A stretch of DNA of 64,000 nucleotides from Cladorrhinum sp. PSN259. Lineage: Eukaryota; Ascomycota; Sordariomycetes; Sordariales; Podosporaceae. This document shows positions 33,106-44,105 of this stretch, piece after piece. The notes beneath the pieces are model-generated. The model made no database searches. It worked only from the letters and a program-made list of their open reading frames with translations, and was not told where the DNA came from. Location of the stretch: assembly GCA_033725935.1 (NCBI GenBank), contig MU867084.1, positions 1 to 64,000 of the forward strand, written 5' to 3'. Numbering within the stretch: the first letter of the stretch is position 1; the number at the start of each line of letters is the position of its first letter. The translations under genes and the position numbers were made by a program.

Positions 33106-33900
33106 TCATTCGTCCTCATGATTCCCACCCTGCTTAAAAACAACCTGCTCGCAAAGCTGCAAGCACTTCCTGACAGGCAACCCAATAACATTATCCACGC
33201 TCCCCTCCACCTTTTCCACCAGAATCATCCCGCCAATCCCCTGCAAAGCATACCCCCCAGCTTTATCAGCCCCTTCTCTCGTCTTGACATAACTCTCAAT
33301 AACATCATCAGGTAATCCGTCATCCGCCTGGGCGAAATACACCTTTGTATCCTCCACGTGACACTCCAACTCATACCCCGGGTGACTCGCGTCCGCCTTG
33401 GGCGCCAACACACAAACGGCCGTCAAAACGCGATGGTAAACCGTATCCCTCAGATGCTTAAGCATCTTGACATGTTCAGCCTCGCTCTTTGGCTTTTCCA
33501 ATATGCTCCCCGACTTGGTAGCAATGATGGTATCCGCAGCAATCACGCACGCCGGTTCCTGCTCCTCCTCTGACTCGGACTCGACAACCTTTCGATACAC
33601 CGACAAGCATTTCTGCTGGGCGGTGGCGGATACGTATGCCTCCGGCGTGTCGTGCTGCAGATTCTCTGGTTCCGTCGAGGGAAAGATTTCCGGGTCGAGG
33701 CCCAGTTGTGAGAGCAGAGCTTTGCGTCTCGGAGAGGCCGAAGCGAGGATCACTCGTTTCGAACGGAGGTAGGTCAGGATGGGCAGTTCGAGGGGTAAAG
33801 GACCGCGCTTTATGGGTGCCGACTGACGGAGGCGGATGCCGTGCGCGCTGGCGGCGGTGATGTAGTCTGGTGGTGGGTCGGAGGGGTCTGTTAGGTCCAT
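33106..33900 (-). CDS. Maf-like nucleoside triphosphate pyrophosphatase
   Basis: A single exon of 264 residues starting at MDLTDPSDPPPD; the in-frame extension upstream to 34149 lacks family support. The Maf signature ILASASPRRKALLSQLGL is at about 51-68. The catalytic Asp motif AADTIIATKSGSILEKP and the C-terminal GGYALQGIGGMILVEKVEGS complete the fold. Maf proteins hydrolyse non-canonical or modified nucleoside triphosphates to monophosphates and act as house-cleaning enzymes; eukaryotic relatives form the N-terminal half of ASMTL. The fungal protein is probably cytosolic. A short Ser/Glu-rich insert (VESESEEEQEPAC) precedes the catalytic loop. Confidence 0.92.
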   Translation of the reverse strand: MDLTDPSDPPPDYITAASAHGIRLRQSAPIKRGPLPLELPILTYLRSKRVILASASPRRKALLSQLGLDPEIFPSTEPENLQHDTPEAYVSATAQQKCLSVYRKVVESESEEEQEPACVIAADTIIATKSGSILEKPKSEAEHVKMLKHLRDTVYHRVLTAVCVLAPKADASHPGYELECHVEDTKVYFAQADDGLPDDVIESYVKTREGADKAGGYALQGIGGMILVEKVEGSVDNVIGLPVRKCLQLCEQVVFKQGGNHEDE

Positions 33901-34261
33901 CTTGGATGATTTAGTTGTAGTTATTGTTGAGAAGAAGATTTCGGGTGGGAGATGTTGGCGAGTGGTTTTCAAGAGTATAAAAGAGCGCGGTGATCGCAAG
34001 TTCATGAACCGTTTATTATATGAATTCAATATGGATAACCTGGGCTGGAAACCCCATAACCGGCAGTTGCAGCTGCTGCCCGTGTCTTGAAGTGGAAAAG
34101 GAGGGGCGGTGACTGCTGTGCACCCCCACTTTGCTTGGTGCTGCGTCATTGCTCTCCGTAGTCACCCCGGTGGACAAATCCCAATGCTCATGTCAACAGC
34201 CAAGTACTGTGGTATCTCTTTATGTTTGTATAGTACTTTTTCTTACAGCCAGAAAATCTGT
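33901..34261. other. Intergenic between Maf-like and ThrRS genes
   Basis: About 360 bases holding the Maf-like promoter and the ThrRS 3' region. No gene or clear motif is seen. Confidence 0.55.
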
Positions 34262-35764
34262 CTACGCATACGCAGCAACCTTCTCTTGAAGAAAATTTCG
34301 AGCGTCCTCAGGACTCATCCTCAGATTCCTGAGCGCGTTGATCTCAGCCTTGGTGGCGCCTGCGGGGGCCAGAGAGCTCGCATCAACAGCTACTGCCCTG
34401 TTCTCGAGCTCCTGGTTACCAACCATAATAATTACATTGTACCCCTTTTTCTTGGCTTCATGAATTTTGGCACCGAGTGTCCGGGCGCTGTCATCGACGT
34501 CAATAGCACCTAGGTTTGTGGGCGAGACTGGCCTTTCCAGATCAGAGTCGAGACCCAGCAGCACATTCCTCGTGTGGTGAGCCCACGCAATGACAGGCTC
34601 CGTCTGGTTAATTGCGAGGATGATGGCTTGTCTAGGGCTCAGCCACAGGGGCCATTTCCCATTGTAGTGCTCAATCAAAAGTGCCATGAGCCGCTCTACC
34701 GATCCCAAAACAGCGCGGTGAATCATGACCGGCGCGACAGGACCATACTGGGCAAGCAATTCCGGATCTGTTGTGGTTTCTCCCCTCCTCTCCAGCTCCG
34801 GCGCGGGCGCCACATATTCGAGATTGAACCGCTTGGGCAGCTGAAAGTCAAGCTGAATGGTGGCTGTCTGGTGCTCCTTACCGTCCGAGTCCTTCAGGAC
34901 AATGTCAATCTTGGGGCCATAAAAGGCTCCGTCGCCCTCGTTGAGGGTCCACGGCTGTCCACTGGCATCCAGCGCCCGTTTCAGGGCGTTCTCTGCCTGC
35001 TCCCAGTCTTCAAGATCTCCCATATACTGTTCAGGCCGCGTTGATAGCGCCAACCTGTATGATCCCAGCCGGAACACACCGTAGGTGAGCCGGATGAACT
35101 CGAGTGTTTTGCGGATTTCCTCCTCAATCTGCAAAGGGCGGCAGAAGATGTGACCGTCGTCCTGGTGGAACCTGCGCACGCGCGTGAGACCGCTCAGCGC
35201 GCCCGAGATCTCATTTCTGTGGAGCGGGCTAAAGTCGGCGTAGCGGATGGGTAGGTCGCGATAGCTGCGTTGCTGCGAGGCGAAAATAAGGCAATGCCCT
35301 GGGCAGTTCATGGGCTTGAGTCCGTATTCGTCCTCCTCTCCTGCTTCGGTAACTTCGGCGCGCGACGGGGAAGTGCTCGTCACGGTGTACATGTCGTCGG
35401 CGTAGTTTTCGAGGTGGCCTGATTTCGCCCACAGCGCCTTTTTGTAAATGGTTGGCGTGATGACTTCCTGGAAGCCATGGCGGACGTATTGTTTTCGGAG
35501 AAACTCCACGAGCCGATTGAAGATGCGGGCGCCGTTCGGTAAGAATATGGCAGATCCGGGGCTGTAAATGGAGGTCGTAAAGAGCTCTTGCTGCGTTCCG
35601 AGGTCTCGATGATCTGGCGCTGGTGGTTTTGGGGCTTGTGCTTGTGCTAGTGGCTCTGGTGGACAAGATGAGCATTGTCGAAGCTGGAGCTGCAGTCTTT
35701 GTGGTTGGCCGACTGGAAACCGTCTAGGCAGCTGCCATCTCGGCCCCACCCTTCTGAAAAGCAT
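34262..35764 (-). CDS. mst1: Threonyl-tRNA synthetase, mitochondrial type
   Basis: A single exon of 500 residues starting at MLFRRVGPRWQLPRRF; an upstream in-frame ATG at 35803 would add 13 residues. The first 35 residues are Arg-rich and lack acidic residues, like a mitochondrial presequence. The class II core follows: FTTSIYSPGSAIFLPNGARI, zinc-site Cys in LKPMNCPGHCLIF, motif 2 PLHRNEISGALSGLTRVRRF with FHQDDGHIFC, and motif 3 APVMIHRAVLGSVERLMALL. The anticodon-binding domain is at about 395-500. The N-terminal TGS and editing domains of cytosolic ThrRS are absent, as in yeast Mst1. The enzyme charges mitochondrial tRNA-Thr. Confidence 0.93.
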   Translation of the reverse strand: MLFRRVGPRWQLPRRFPVGQPQRLQLQLRQCSSCPPEPLAQAQAPKPPAPDHRDLGTQQELFTTSIYSPGSAIFLPNGARIFNRLVEFLRKQYVRHGFQEVITPTIYKKALWAKSGHLENYADDMYTVTSTSPSRAEVTEAGEEDEYGLKPMNCPGHCLIFASQQRSYRDLPIRYADFSPLHRNEISGALSGLTRVRRFHQDDGHIFCRPLQIEEEIRKTLEFIRLTYGVFRLGSYRLALSTRPEQYMGDLEDWEQAENALKRALDASGQPWTLNEGDGAFYGPKIDIVLKDSDGKEHQTATIQLDFQLPKRFNLEYVAPAPELERRGETTTDPELLAQYGPVAPVMIHRAVLGSVERLMALLIEHYNGKWPLWLSPRQAIILAINQTEPVIAWAHHTRNVLLGLDSDLERPVSPTNLGAIDVDDSARTLGAKIHEAKKKGYNVIIMVGNQELENRAVAVDASSLAPAGATKAEINALRNLRMSPEDARNFLQEKVAAYA

Positions 35765-36225
35765 CTCTTCTTCTGAGAGGTTGTCGCCGTTTGAGGTCAA
35801 CAATGCCCGGGAAACTTTTCCCCGAGATGCCCCAATTGGCTATTTACACAGTCTTTGGCGCATCCATGCCTGGTGGGTTGCAGGGATGGTGGGGTTATCA
35901 AGCAGGCAGCTGACCGGGGTGTCATGCCTGTGTATTACTCAAAGGGGATTAATACGGGTCATCTCAATCATCACCCAAACACCTACCTATCATCTTTCTT
36001 CCTGGTTTCATCAACATAGATCTCAATGCTTCTTGTAGAGTTTATCTTATAAAATCCCCATTGCTGCCTTGTTGTGTGACTCATATTTATATCATTTATT
36101 CTATCTCACCCGTGTACATTTAATAACCGCGACGGGCGCGACGACCACAACAAAGTTCTTCCCTGATAAGAGCCTACTGAGTCTCATCACTTCTCCCCCC
36201 GGACTCTGAGACCGTCTTCCAGATC
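35765..36225. other. Divergent intergenic region
   Basis: About 460 bases between the ThrRS start and the next plus-strand gene. Promoter sequence is expected, with no recognised element. Confidence 0.55.
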
Positions 36226-37788
36226 ATGACCGGGCGACGGACGCGTCGAGATTTCGAGCCCGAGAGCTCATGGCGCGTTGTTGAGGCTGGCTTCAATGAC
36301 AGCTTTGAAACTTCCGTCTTGCCAGACGAGGATGCAAATGATGTCAATCCCTCGCAATCGTTCGCCTCCACTCAACCTTACAGCCAATCCTTCAGTGCTG
36401 GAGCATCACAGCAATGGAGCATTGGAGGATCGCAGGATGACAGTCTGGAGAGTTTTGTCAGCAGGGCGGAGTACGATGATCGGGTTCTGTTGAGGTCTCC
36501 ATTTCGGCCATCTATCCCAAAGGAAGTGAGGGAGAGTTCCAGGGAGAACATGGCCTCCAAGGTTAGGGCAAGCTTGAGGGAGAAGGAAGCCAATGGGCTT
36601 AGGAGACGAAGGAGATCAGTTTCGGCTTCAAGCCGGGAAGATGACAGCTACCCGCCAACCCAAAACGAGGAGCTATCTGGGGACAATTCTCGGACAGCCA
36701 CACTCCTCGGGACCTTGGCTCGCTATGCGATGATCCAGCTTGCATTATTGGTTTCGCTCGGTGCTGTCTTTTATTTCGCTACTGGGCCATTCAACGTCGA
36801 CACGGCAGCTTTCACTGAATCGATTTCCCCACTAATATGTCGTCTTCCAGGAGCGTCATCACTTGATTTGTCCATGTGCTCAGCGCACAAGAAGCATCAT
36901 GGCACAGAAGAAGGGTTAAACACGCAGCCATTCGACATGGATCCGTTTCTGGGCATACAAGTGGAATTTGCGCGAACAGTCGAACAGGCGCTTGGAGTGG
37001 GTAGGATGCAGCTGAACATGGAATTGTATAACGAGGCTGTGAGGGATTTGGAAGCGGTCAAGAAATCCAGTGACTTGGACGATGAACAAGAAATCGATCA
37101 ACATTTCTCGCACTACTTCAATGCCGTCAAGTCAGCAGGACTAAAATTCTGGCCGTTTGACAACGCCTTGCGAGGGGCAGTCGGTAATCTTCTACAACTC
37201 TGCGGTTGGGCGGTGAAGGAACTCGCCGAAGAAAACGATGATCTACCACACTGGGCTGGGAAGTATCCGTGGGCGTCCCGGGTTTACTCATGGTTCATAC
37301 CAGCTAAACTTTCTGAGCAACTGGTGTTGGATACGTATGCCAAGCACCTGGATGATGTTTTCGACAGGGTCAACGATGTGGTTGGCAATGGGCGGAGGCT
37401 ATTGAAAGAGCTTGACACGGCTGGAGAGCATCTGGAGAAAACCCACAGTCTGGCCCGAGAAGAGCACCAAAACTCGAAGAAGAACCAGGGTTTTGGTGAT
37501 TTTGTCAAATCCTGGTTCCGAGCTGGCGGATCTAAAGAGGCGATCGAGGAGCAACTGAATGTTCTGGACGAGCTCAGCCAGCAGCATTCGAGAATGAAGA
37601 AGCAAATCGGCGAGCTGATATCCAAGTCTGAGGATACATTGACGCAGCTCTATACCCTGAAGAAAGCTGGGCTTGTTGGACAAGAAGTCAACCAGCCCCT
37701 GGAGCACTATGTTTCCAAATTAACAGCCCAGAGCAACAAGTTGGCAGACATCGTCAGTCGACTCACAGGAAACCAGAAACCACAATAA
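36226..37788 (+). CDS. Unidentified single-pass membrane protein with coiled coils
   Basis: A single exon of 520 residues starting MTGRRTRRDFEPESSW. Residues 1-155 are polar, Ser/Arg-rich and disordered, with a basic RRRRR stretch near 129-133. One strong transmembrane helix lies at about 166-188 (YAMIQLALLVSLGAVFYFAT). The C-terminal 300 residues are helical, with coiled-coil segments (about 270-300, 370-420, 440-515). A basic disordered head before a single helix and a coiled-coil tail resembles inner-nuclear-membrane or ER proteins, but that is a guess from layout. I recognise no named family. Confidence 0.75.
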   Translation: MTGRRTRRDFEPESSWRVVEAGFNDSFETSVLPDEDANDVNPSQSFASTQPYSQSFSAGASQQWSIGGSQDDSLESFVSRAEYDDRVLLRSPFRPSIPKEVRESSRENMASKVRASLREKEANGLRRRRRSVSASSREDDSYPPTQNEELSGDNSRTATLLGTLARYAMIQLALLVSLGAVFYFATGPFNVDTAAFTESISPLICRLPGASSLDLSMCSAHKKHHGTEEGLNTQPFDMDPFLGIQVEFARTVEQALGVGRMQLNMELYNEAVRDLEAVKKSSDLDDEQEIDQHFSHYFNAVKSAGLKFWPFDNALRGAVGNLLQLCGWAVKELAEENDDLPHWAGKYPWASRVYSWFIPAKLSEQLVLDTYAKHLDDVFDRVNDVVGNGRRLLKELDTAGEHLEKTHSLAREEHQNSKKNQGFGDFVKSWFRAGGSKEAIEEQLNVLDELSQQHSRMKKQIGELISKSEDTLTQLYTLKKAGLVGQEVNQPLEHYVSKLTAQSNKLADIVSRLTGNQKPQ

Positions 37789-37935
37789 TCTCGCTATTTT
37801 GAGCAATTTCTTCTTTTCAGTATATAGGCTATTTGTATGATTTGTATAGGTACATTTGAATGGGGAAAACAGGTTCTTATCCAAAACTCGCCGATCAATA
37901 CACATTAATTCCACCTAATAATACGATGGGGTTTC

Positions 37936-38017
37936 TTATCAGCTCCGGAAGCGGGGTAGCATGTGTGAGTGGTATGCGATGCCGCCGCCCTCCGAATAGA
38001 TGACCCTTATATTATCA
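37936..38017 (+). promoter_or_regulatory. Two GATA-factor sites upstream of urease
   Basis: TTATCA (TGATAA on the other strand) occurs at 37936-37941 and 38012-38017, about 185 and 110 bases before the urease ATG. Both fit the HGATAR consensus of NIT2/AreA nitrogen regulators, which control urea and purine use. Short motifs are frequent by chance, so confidence is modest. Confidence 0.4.
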
Positions 38018-38122
38018 TTACCGTCCTGTTGGTTTTGGGATTTCGCTTTTTTTTCTTTCTCGTTTCTACTGGGTTTCCAATTCATCCAATTCTGACAAGA
38101 TTGTGAATCATCTTCATTCACA

Positions 38123-40809
38123 ATGCGTCTCGTTCCAAAAGAGGTTGGTTACACACACTTCCCACTCACTCTTGTCATCTCACTAAACCCCCACCTACCA
38201 CCACCTCTTGCCCCGCCAGTTCGTCCGAACTCATATATCTAACTATGTAAACACAGATCGACAAACTCACCATATCCCAACTGGGATTCCTCGCCCAGAG
38301 GCGTCTAGCCCGCGGCGTCAAGCTAAACCACTCGGAAGCAACGGCACTCATCGCCTCCAACATCCAGGAACTCATCCGCGATGGCAACCACACGGTAGCA
38401 GACCTCATGAGCCTGGGCTCAACCATGCTCGGAAGAAGACACGTCCTGCCAGAAGTCCCGTCCACCCTCCACGAAATCCAAGTCGAGGGGACCTTCCCCT
38501 CGGGGACTTACTTGGTGACGGTGCACAACCCCGTCGCATCGGACGATGGAGATTTGGCGAGAGCGCTGTATGGGAGCTTCCTGCCTGTCCCGTCTCAGGA
38601 TCTTTTCCCGTTACCGCCCGCCGAGGTGTATGCCGCCGAGAAGCAGCCTGGTGCTGTGGTTTGTGTCAAGGGCAGAGTGAAGCTCAACGAGGGCAGGAGA
38701 AGGATCAAGCTGAAGGTGGTGAGCCGAGGGGACAGGCCCATCCAGGTGGGCAGTCACTACCACTTTGTCGAGACGAACCCGCAGCTGGACTTTGACAGGG
38801 GCAAATCGATTGGGTTTCGATTGGACATAGCGGCGGGGACTTCGGTTCGGTTCGAGCCTGGGGATGAAAAGACGGTCACACTCGTCGAGATTGGCGGGAG
38901 CAAAGTTATCAAGGGGGGAAACTGGCTGGCTACTGGGGAGGTTGATGCTTCCAGGGACAGGGAGGAAGACATTGTGAGGAAGCTTGTTGAGGCTGGCTTT
39001 GCGCATACGCCTGAGCTGCCGAGGGGGGATTTTTTTACCGAGGGTTTTAGTATGGATAGGGCGGCGTATAATGGCATGTTTGGTCCTACGGCTGGGGATT
39101 CTGTCAGGCTGGGCAATACGGATCTGTGGGTCAAGGTTGAGAAGGATTATACGGTCTACGGGGAGGAGTGTAAATTTGGCGGCGGAAAGACGCTGCGCGA
39201 GGGGATGGGACAGGTTACGGGGAGGTCGGATAAGGATACGCTGGATTTGGTGGTGACGAACGCGCTGGTTGTTGACTGGACGGGTATTTACAAGGCTGAT
39301 ATTGGCGTAAAGGAGGGGTTCATTGTTGGTATCGGAAAGGCTGGTAACCCTGACGTGATGGATGGAGTTACGCCTGGTATGATTGTGGGCAGCTGTACAG
39401 ATGTTATTGCTGGCGAGGGCAAGATCATCACTGCCGGTGGGATTGATACGCATATTCACTTTATTTGCCCTCAGCAGGTGGATGAGTCGCTTGCTTCGGG
39501 TATTACCACCATGCTTGGAGGTGGTACGGGACCTAGGTAAGTTCTACGTTGCCGAATAGGGAGAATGAAAAGGGGGCTAACAGAATGGCTTCTCAGTGCC
39601 GGCACAAACGCAACAACCTGCACGCCTGGAGCTCATTATATGCGCCAGATGCTCCAAGCCTGCGACTCCCTCCCTATGAACATTGGTATCACAGGCAAAG
39701 GCAACGACAGCGATCCTCTCGCGCTCCGCGAGCAGGTGGCTGCCGGAGCCTGCGGTCTCAAACTTCACGAAGACTGGGGCAGCACCCCAGCTGCAATCGA
39801 CACCTGCCTGACAGTCTGCGACGAGATGGACATCCAATGCCTTATCCACACCGACACGCTCAACGAGGCAGGCTTCGTCGAATCGACCATCGCAGCCATC
39901 AAGAACCGCACAATTCACACCTACCACACCGAAGGCGCCGGCGGCGGTCACGCCCCAGACATCATCAGCGTCGTTGAACACCCCAACGTCTTGCCCTCCT
40001 CCACCAACCCTACCCGTCCATACACCCGCAACACCCTAGATGAACACCTAGACATGCTCATGGTCTGCCACCACCTGAGCAAAAACATCCCCGAGGACGT
40101 AGCCTTCGCCGAGTCCCGCATCCGCGCCGAAACAATCGCCGCCGAGGACGTCCTGCACGACCTGGGAGCAATCAGCATGATGAGCAGCGACAGCCAGGCA
40201 ATGGGCCGCTGCGGGGAAGTAATCCTGCGCACGTGGAACACGGCCCACAAGAACAAAGTCCAACGCGGGTTCCTGCCGGAAGACGAGGGAACGGGGGCAG
40301 ATAACTACCGGGTGAAACGGTACGTGTCAAAATACACGATCAACCCTGCCTTGGCACAGGGCATGTCACACCTGATAGGATCCATCGAGGTCGGTAAACT
40401 CGCGGATTTTGTAGTCTGGGACCCTGCCTGGTTTGGCACGAAACCCAGTTTTGTCGTCAAGAGTGGAATGATAGCCTGCGCGGTCATGGGCGATCCCAAC
40501 GCTTCGATACCTACCATTCAACCCTTGGTCAGCAGGCAGATGTTTGCGCAGTACGTTCCCGAGACTTCGGTGTTGTTTGTCTCGCAGGCTAGCATCGAGA
40601 GCGGCGTTGTGGAGTCGTACGGTCTGAAGAAAAGGGTGTCGGCAGTTAAGGGGTGCAGAAGCGTGGGGAAGAAGGACATGAAGTTTAATGATGCGATGCC
40701 GAAGATGAAGGTCGATCCGGAAAGGTACACGGTTGAGGCGGACGGGAAGGTGTGCGAAGCGGAGCCTAGTAGTCAGTTGCCCTTGACGCAGAGTTGGTAT
40801 GTTTATTAG
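38123..40809 (+). CDS. ure: Urease (nickel-dependent, single-chain fungal type)
   Basis: Three exons are inferred, 38123-38143 (21 bases, MRLVPKE), 38257-39536 and 39597-40809, giving 837 residues, the usual fungal and plant length. Gamma, beta and alpha segments of bacterial urease follow in one chain: KLTISQLGFLAQRRLARGVK near the start, then VGSHYHFVETNPQLDF, then the amidohydrolase part from about 270. Nickel-site features include DTHIHFICPQQVDE, the carbamylated Lys489 in GACGLKLHEDWG, IHTDTLNEAGFVE, HTEGAGGGHAPDI, the flap region LMVCHHLSKNIPEDVAFAES and MMSSDSQAMGR. Urease splits urea to ammonia and CO2 in the cytosol. The first intron uses the less common donor GTTGGT. Confidence 0.97.
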
Positions 40810-41656
40810 TTTTCTTTTATACAAACAGAAAGAAGAAGAAGATAAATGAAGGGGAATCAGATGTGGGAGTCGACGAGTTTGTTGTTTCAGAGAGAGGAGG
40901 TTTTTTGGGGTGGGGGTGGTTTATGGATCGTTTTATATTTTTGCACATTCGTTAAAGAATTATTCCTATCTGGTTATCTTTCATCCTCGTTTTTACAGAC
41001 TCGATTTGATTCATGATATGCAAGGTAAAGCACGTGAATAGTTTAAACAAAAAAACCGGACACCTTGTGGCGGGACAAACGCTTTATGCCTCGGCAAGTT
41101 TGTTATTGTTGTTGTTGTTGTTGTTTAAAAGGGGGGTTTTTTTTTTTACTCCTAGGCCATTTCATTACGGAGTACATACATACATTAGCTGCGCTGTATT
41201 CAGTTAGGTACGTACATAGGTACCATACCAAGCAGTTGAGTGACCGGGTAAAGTATCACTAAAAGAGGTAATCAAAAGGTAACTTTACATAGTTTGTACA
41301 GGTACATACCTACATTAGTATGGTAGGCAGTGAGAAAGACAGTTCCGAGTAGTAGCAGTTTTCTACCTATGTACGTATGTTCTAGTGGAAGAAGAAGAAG
41401 AAGAATTCCCATTCCTTTTAAATAGTCTAGTCTGGTCTAGTCAGTAGTGGTTTCGTGATCTCTCTTCCTATTTGCTATGTACATAGATCGACGGTGATTC
41501 TTCGTAGTTTACTTAGACGAGCCCAAACCGACAACAGCTATGTACGTAGCAGGATCACAGGACTTCGACGCAGTGTGTCTATTACATTCTATCTATCTAA
41601 CCTACCTATGGCAGCAGCCAGCCGAAAACAGTTGTGATGATGCCCCTGTCTATCCT

Positions 41657-41660
<4 letters not shown>

Positions 41661-41710
<50 letters not shown>
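41661..41710 (+). repeat. Compound (TA)n(GA)n microsatellite
   Basis: About 17 TA units are followed directly by about 8 GA units. The tract is likely length-variable. Confidence 0.95.
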
Positions 41711-42183
41711 TTGTATGACCAAGAAACCTACCTCGTCACTGTACCTCATCCACCTATATTAGCTTCAAGTTCACTGTAAAACCTAAATAACATCAACATG
41801 ATAAAACTTGTTTCATTCGTAGTCAACAACCCTCTCTCGACTCAGATTAGCTATGCTGTATATGTACCTCTCGCACCAGATAACCGCTCAAAATCATTAT
41901 GAAAACCCCTCCCCCGAGCCCGCAAACATGAGCATGAGCATGAGCATGACACATTCCATTCCACGCAGTCGCTGAAGAAGAAAACTCCGCCAGAGAAAGT
42001 ACCCCAGGAAAAAGAAGGGGAACAGTCTCGCTGCCTCACCCACTCGAACCTCATTCAAAAAAAGCATTTTCCTTCCAATTTTTTTTTCACTTCCTTTGAC
42101 TTCCTTTGGCTCCTTCGGCTTTGGAAACAAGCTACCGTATGTGCTGGTAGATCAGCAACAGATGTTCCGGGACCCTTCTCGCT

Positions 42184-42849
42184 TGTCGTCCCAAGAAACC
42201 AAAGAAGGCTGAGGACGTGAACTCCGAGAAGAGCGTTACCCCCGCTGTCAGCCAAGCTCTCAAAAACATGAAACTCGCCCAAGAGAAGAATGTCCACAAA
42301 GTAATGAACCGAACTTATGTGTAACTCAAAACAGATTTGTTACTTCCTTTACCGGATCCCTATATCGCATTCGGAGTTTTGTATGATGTGGCTGCTATGT
42401 GCAGAGTTGCAAACCACCACCACAAACAATACCGAAATAACTAGATACAACATTGAACAATGCAAAGAAGTCGTCATAAGGCCGTTCCTTCCTTCCCAGT
42501 AAAAAGAAAATCCCGCTGAGTCGGGAAGAAAATCGAAAACAAGACAAGACTCCTTATACCAGCCATACACCCCAGCCCCGCCAAGTCGTTTGCCATGTGT
42601 GTCCTCCACTCCCTCCTGGAAATCGTCGTATGTGACTGAAGAAGAAAAACAAGACTCAACTCCCAGACGAGAACTAACCCATCCTGATTTCCCATCATGA
42701 CTCCCATACAATACAGAAAAATTCGCAAAGACCACCTGGAATTAAACCCAGTTTTTTCCCAAGAGCAGATACAAACCCTTACGACAGACATCGCCGAAAA
42801 GATGATGAAAAGCAATTCGCGCAGGCGCTTCAAAGGTATCATGAGATAG
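42184..42849 (+). other. Two protein-like fragments, possible unannotated small gene or remnant
   Basis: From about 42184 to 42300 one frame reads a Lys-rich stretch (RPKKPKKAEDVNSEKSV, then SQALKNMKLAQEKNVHK) with codon choice like the coding genes nearby, ending at a GTAATG that could be a donor. A second open frame from the ATG at 42697 to the TAG at 42849 encodes 50 residues starting MTPIQYRKIRKDHLELNPVF. They could be exons of one small gene or debris of a decayed one. I could not join them with convincing splice sites. Confidence 0.25.
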
Positions 42850-42915
42850 GAAAGCGAACCGCCGCGCACATCAGACAAAAAACGACAATAATGTGCGTTG
42901 AGCGGAGGGAGGAGT

Positions 42916-44105
42916 TTAGCCGCTCTTGGTCTTCTTACGACCAGACTTCTTTGGCTCCTCGACCAGCTCAGCGGCCTTTGATGTTCTCTTGCGCTTCTTT
43001 GCCTCGGGACTGGCGGGTGCTACCACGGGCTTGGGTGGCTCTGGCTCAGCAACGGCAGGAGTGGCGGCAGTGCTCTTGCGCTTGCGAGTCTCCTTTTTCT
43101 TGGGGGTCTTGGCAACAGGAGCAGGCTCCTCTTCAGAAGCGTCTGAAGCCTCAACGGGCACGCTGGCCTGAAGCTGCTCAGCAATAGCATCCTGCTCGTC
43201 TGCGGCCACCTCTTCGACAACTGGGACCTGATGGTCAATGCCCATCTGGTCGGCGTATACCCGGGCCTCATCATCCGTCATGTTCTTGGCGAGGGCATTG
43301 CCTGCCTTGTAAGAGTGAACACGGGCGTTGTAGAGGCGAAGGTTGTACTGGTAAGCCTGATTCCATCCTTGCTTCTCATTGGGATCCATGACAGACCAGC
43401 GGCGCTGGCCCTCCTCTTGGACGGCACCCTTGGGGGCACCCTCGCCAAGATCGCTGGCAATGATTGGGCGCGCTGTCTGCATGTAAAGGAAGTAGGGGGT
43501 CAGCGGCCGCTTGGGCGCGTTGGGGTCATGAGTACGCTTCTTGCGCTCCTTCTTCTCCTCCCCGACAGGATGCTGCTGTTGCTGGGGCATGCCAAGAAGA
43601 TTGGGGAACACATTTTCAAAATGACCCTGGAAGTCGGCACCATTGTCGATGCTGGTAGCCTCGCCAATAAGCAGGTTGGTCTGGCGCAGATAATCCTGAG
43701 AGAAACTCTTTATCAACTCTTGGATGGTGACAAGGCGCGAATAGACCTGGGCGCGAGTTAGCAAGCTGCAACATGTTTTGGGAATTATTTTATTTTGACC
43801 ACGATAGATGTGAATTCTGAATGGTGATGGAGAAGGGGGCGGGGATAAGGTGAGGTCAAATTGTGAGCGTGGGTGGGTGTGGTGCGGGGGTGTATAAGAA
43901 AGGACAAGTGTTGATGAGGACAATTGTTGTTGTTACTTACCGAGTCTCTGACGCGAATGAATTGCGCATAGTCAATGACGGGAGGGCCGCCGGGAACCTG
44001 TGGTGCGAGCTGCTGGACAGGAAGAATGGCGGCGGGCGCCACCGGCACAACTGGAGGTGCAGCGATGGGGACCTCTTGAGGCTTGTTTTTGGGTGGGCGC
44101 GGCAT
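42916..44105 (-). CDS. HMG-box chromatin protein
   Basis: Two exons are inferred, 44105-43941 and 43746-42916, giving 331 residues. The 194-base intron has donor GTAAGT and a CTAAC branch point close to the CAG acceptor, and its removal links VRDS to VYSRLVTIQELIKSF. The N-terminal 55 residues are Pro/Ala/Val-rich. A helical region (56-110) precedes a single HMG box at about 128-203 (DPNAPKRPLTPYFLYMQ ... RRWSVMDPNEKQGW). The C-terminal third has acidic, Ala/Pro and Lys/Arg blocks, ending in an AT-hook-like GRKK. Such proteins bend DNA and act in chromatin or rDNA architecture. The HMG box could also fit a mitochondrial nucleoid protein, but no presequence is seen. Confidence 0.88.

Larger units (their letters stand above)
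40810..42915. other. Intergenic, repeat-rich, with possible gene remnants
   Basis: About 2.1 kb between convergent genes. It contains a GTT run near 41105-41125, many TACCTA/GTACATA-type words between 41160 and 41600, a TA/GA microsatellite, and a fourfold GAGCAT repeat near 41930-41948. Two protein-like fragments at 42184-42849 are listed separately. Confidence 0.5.
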
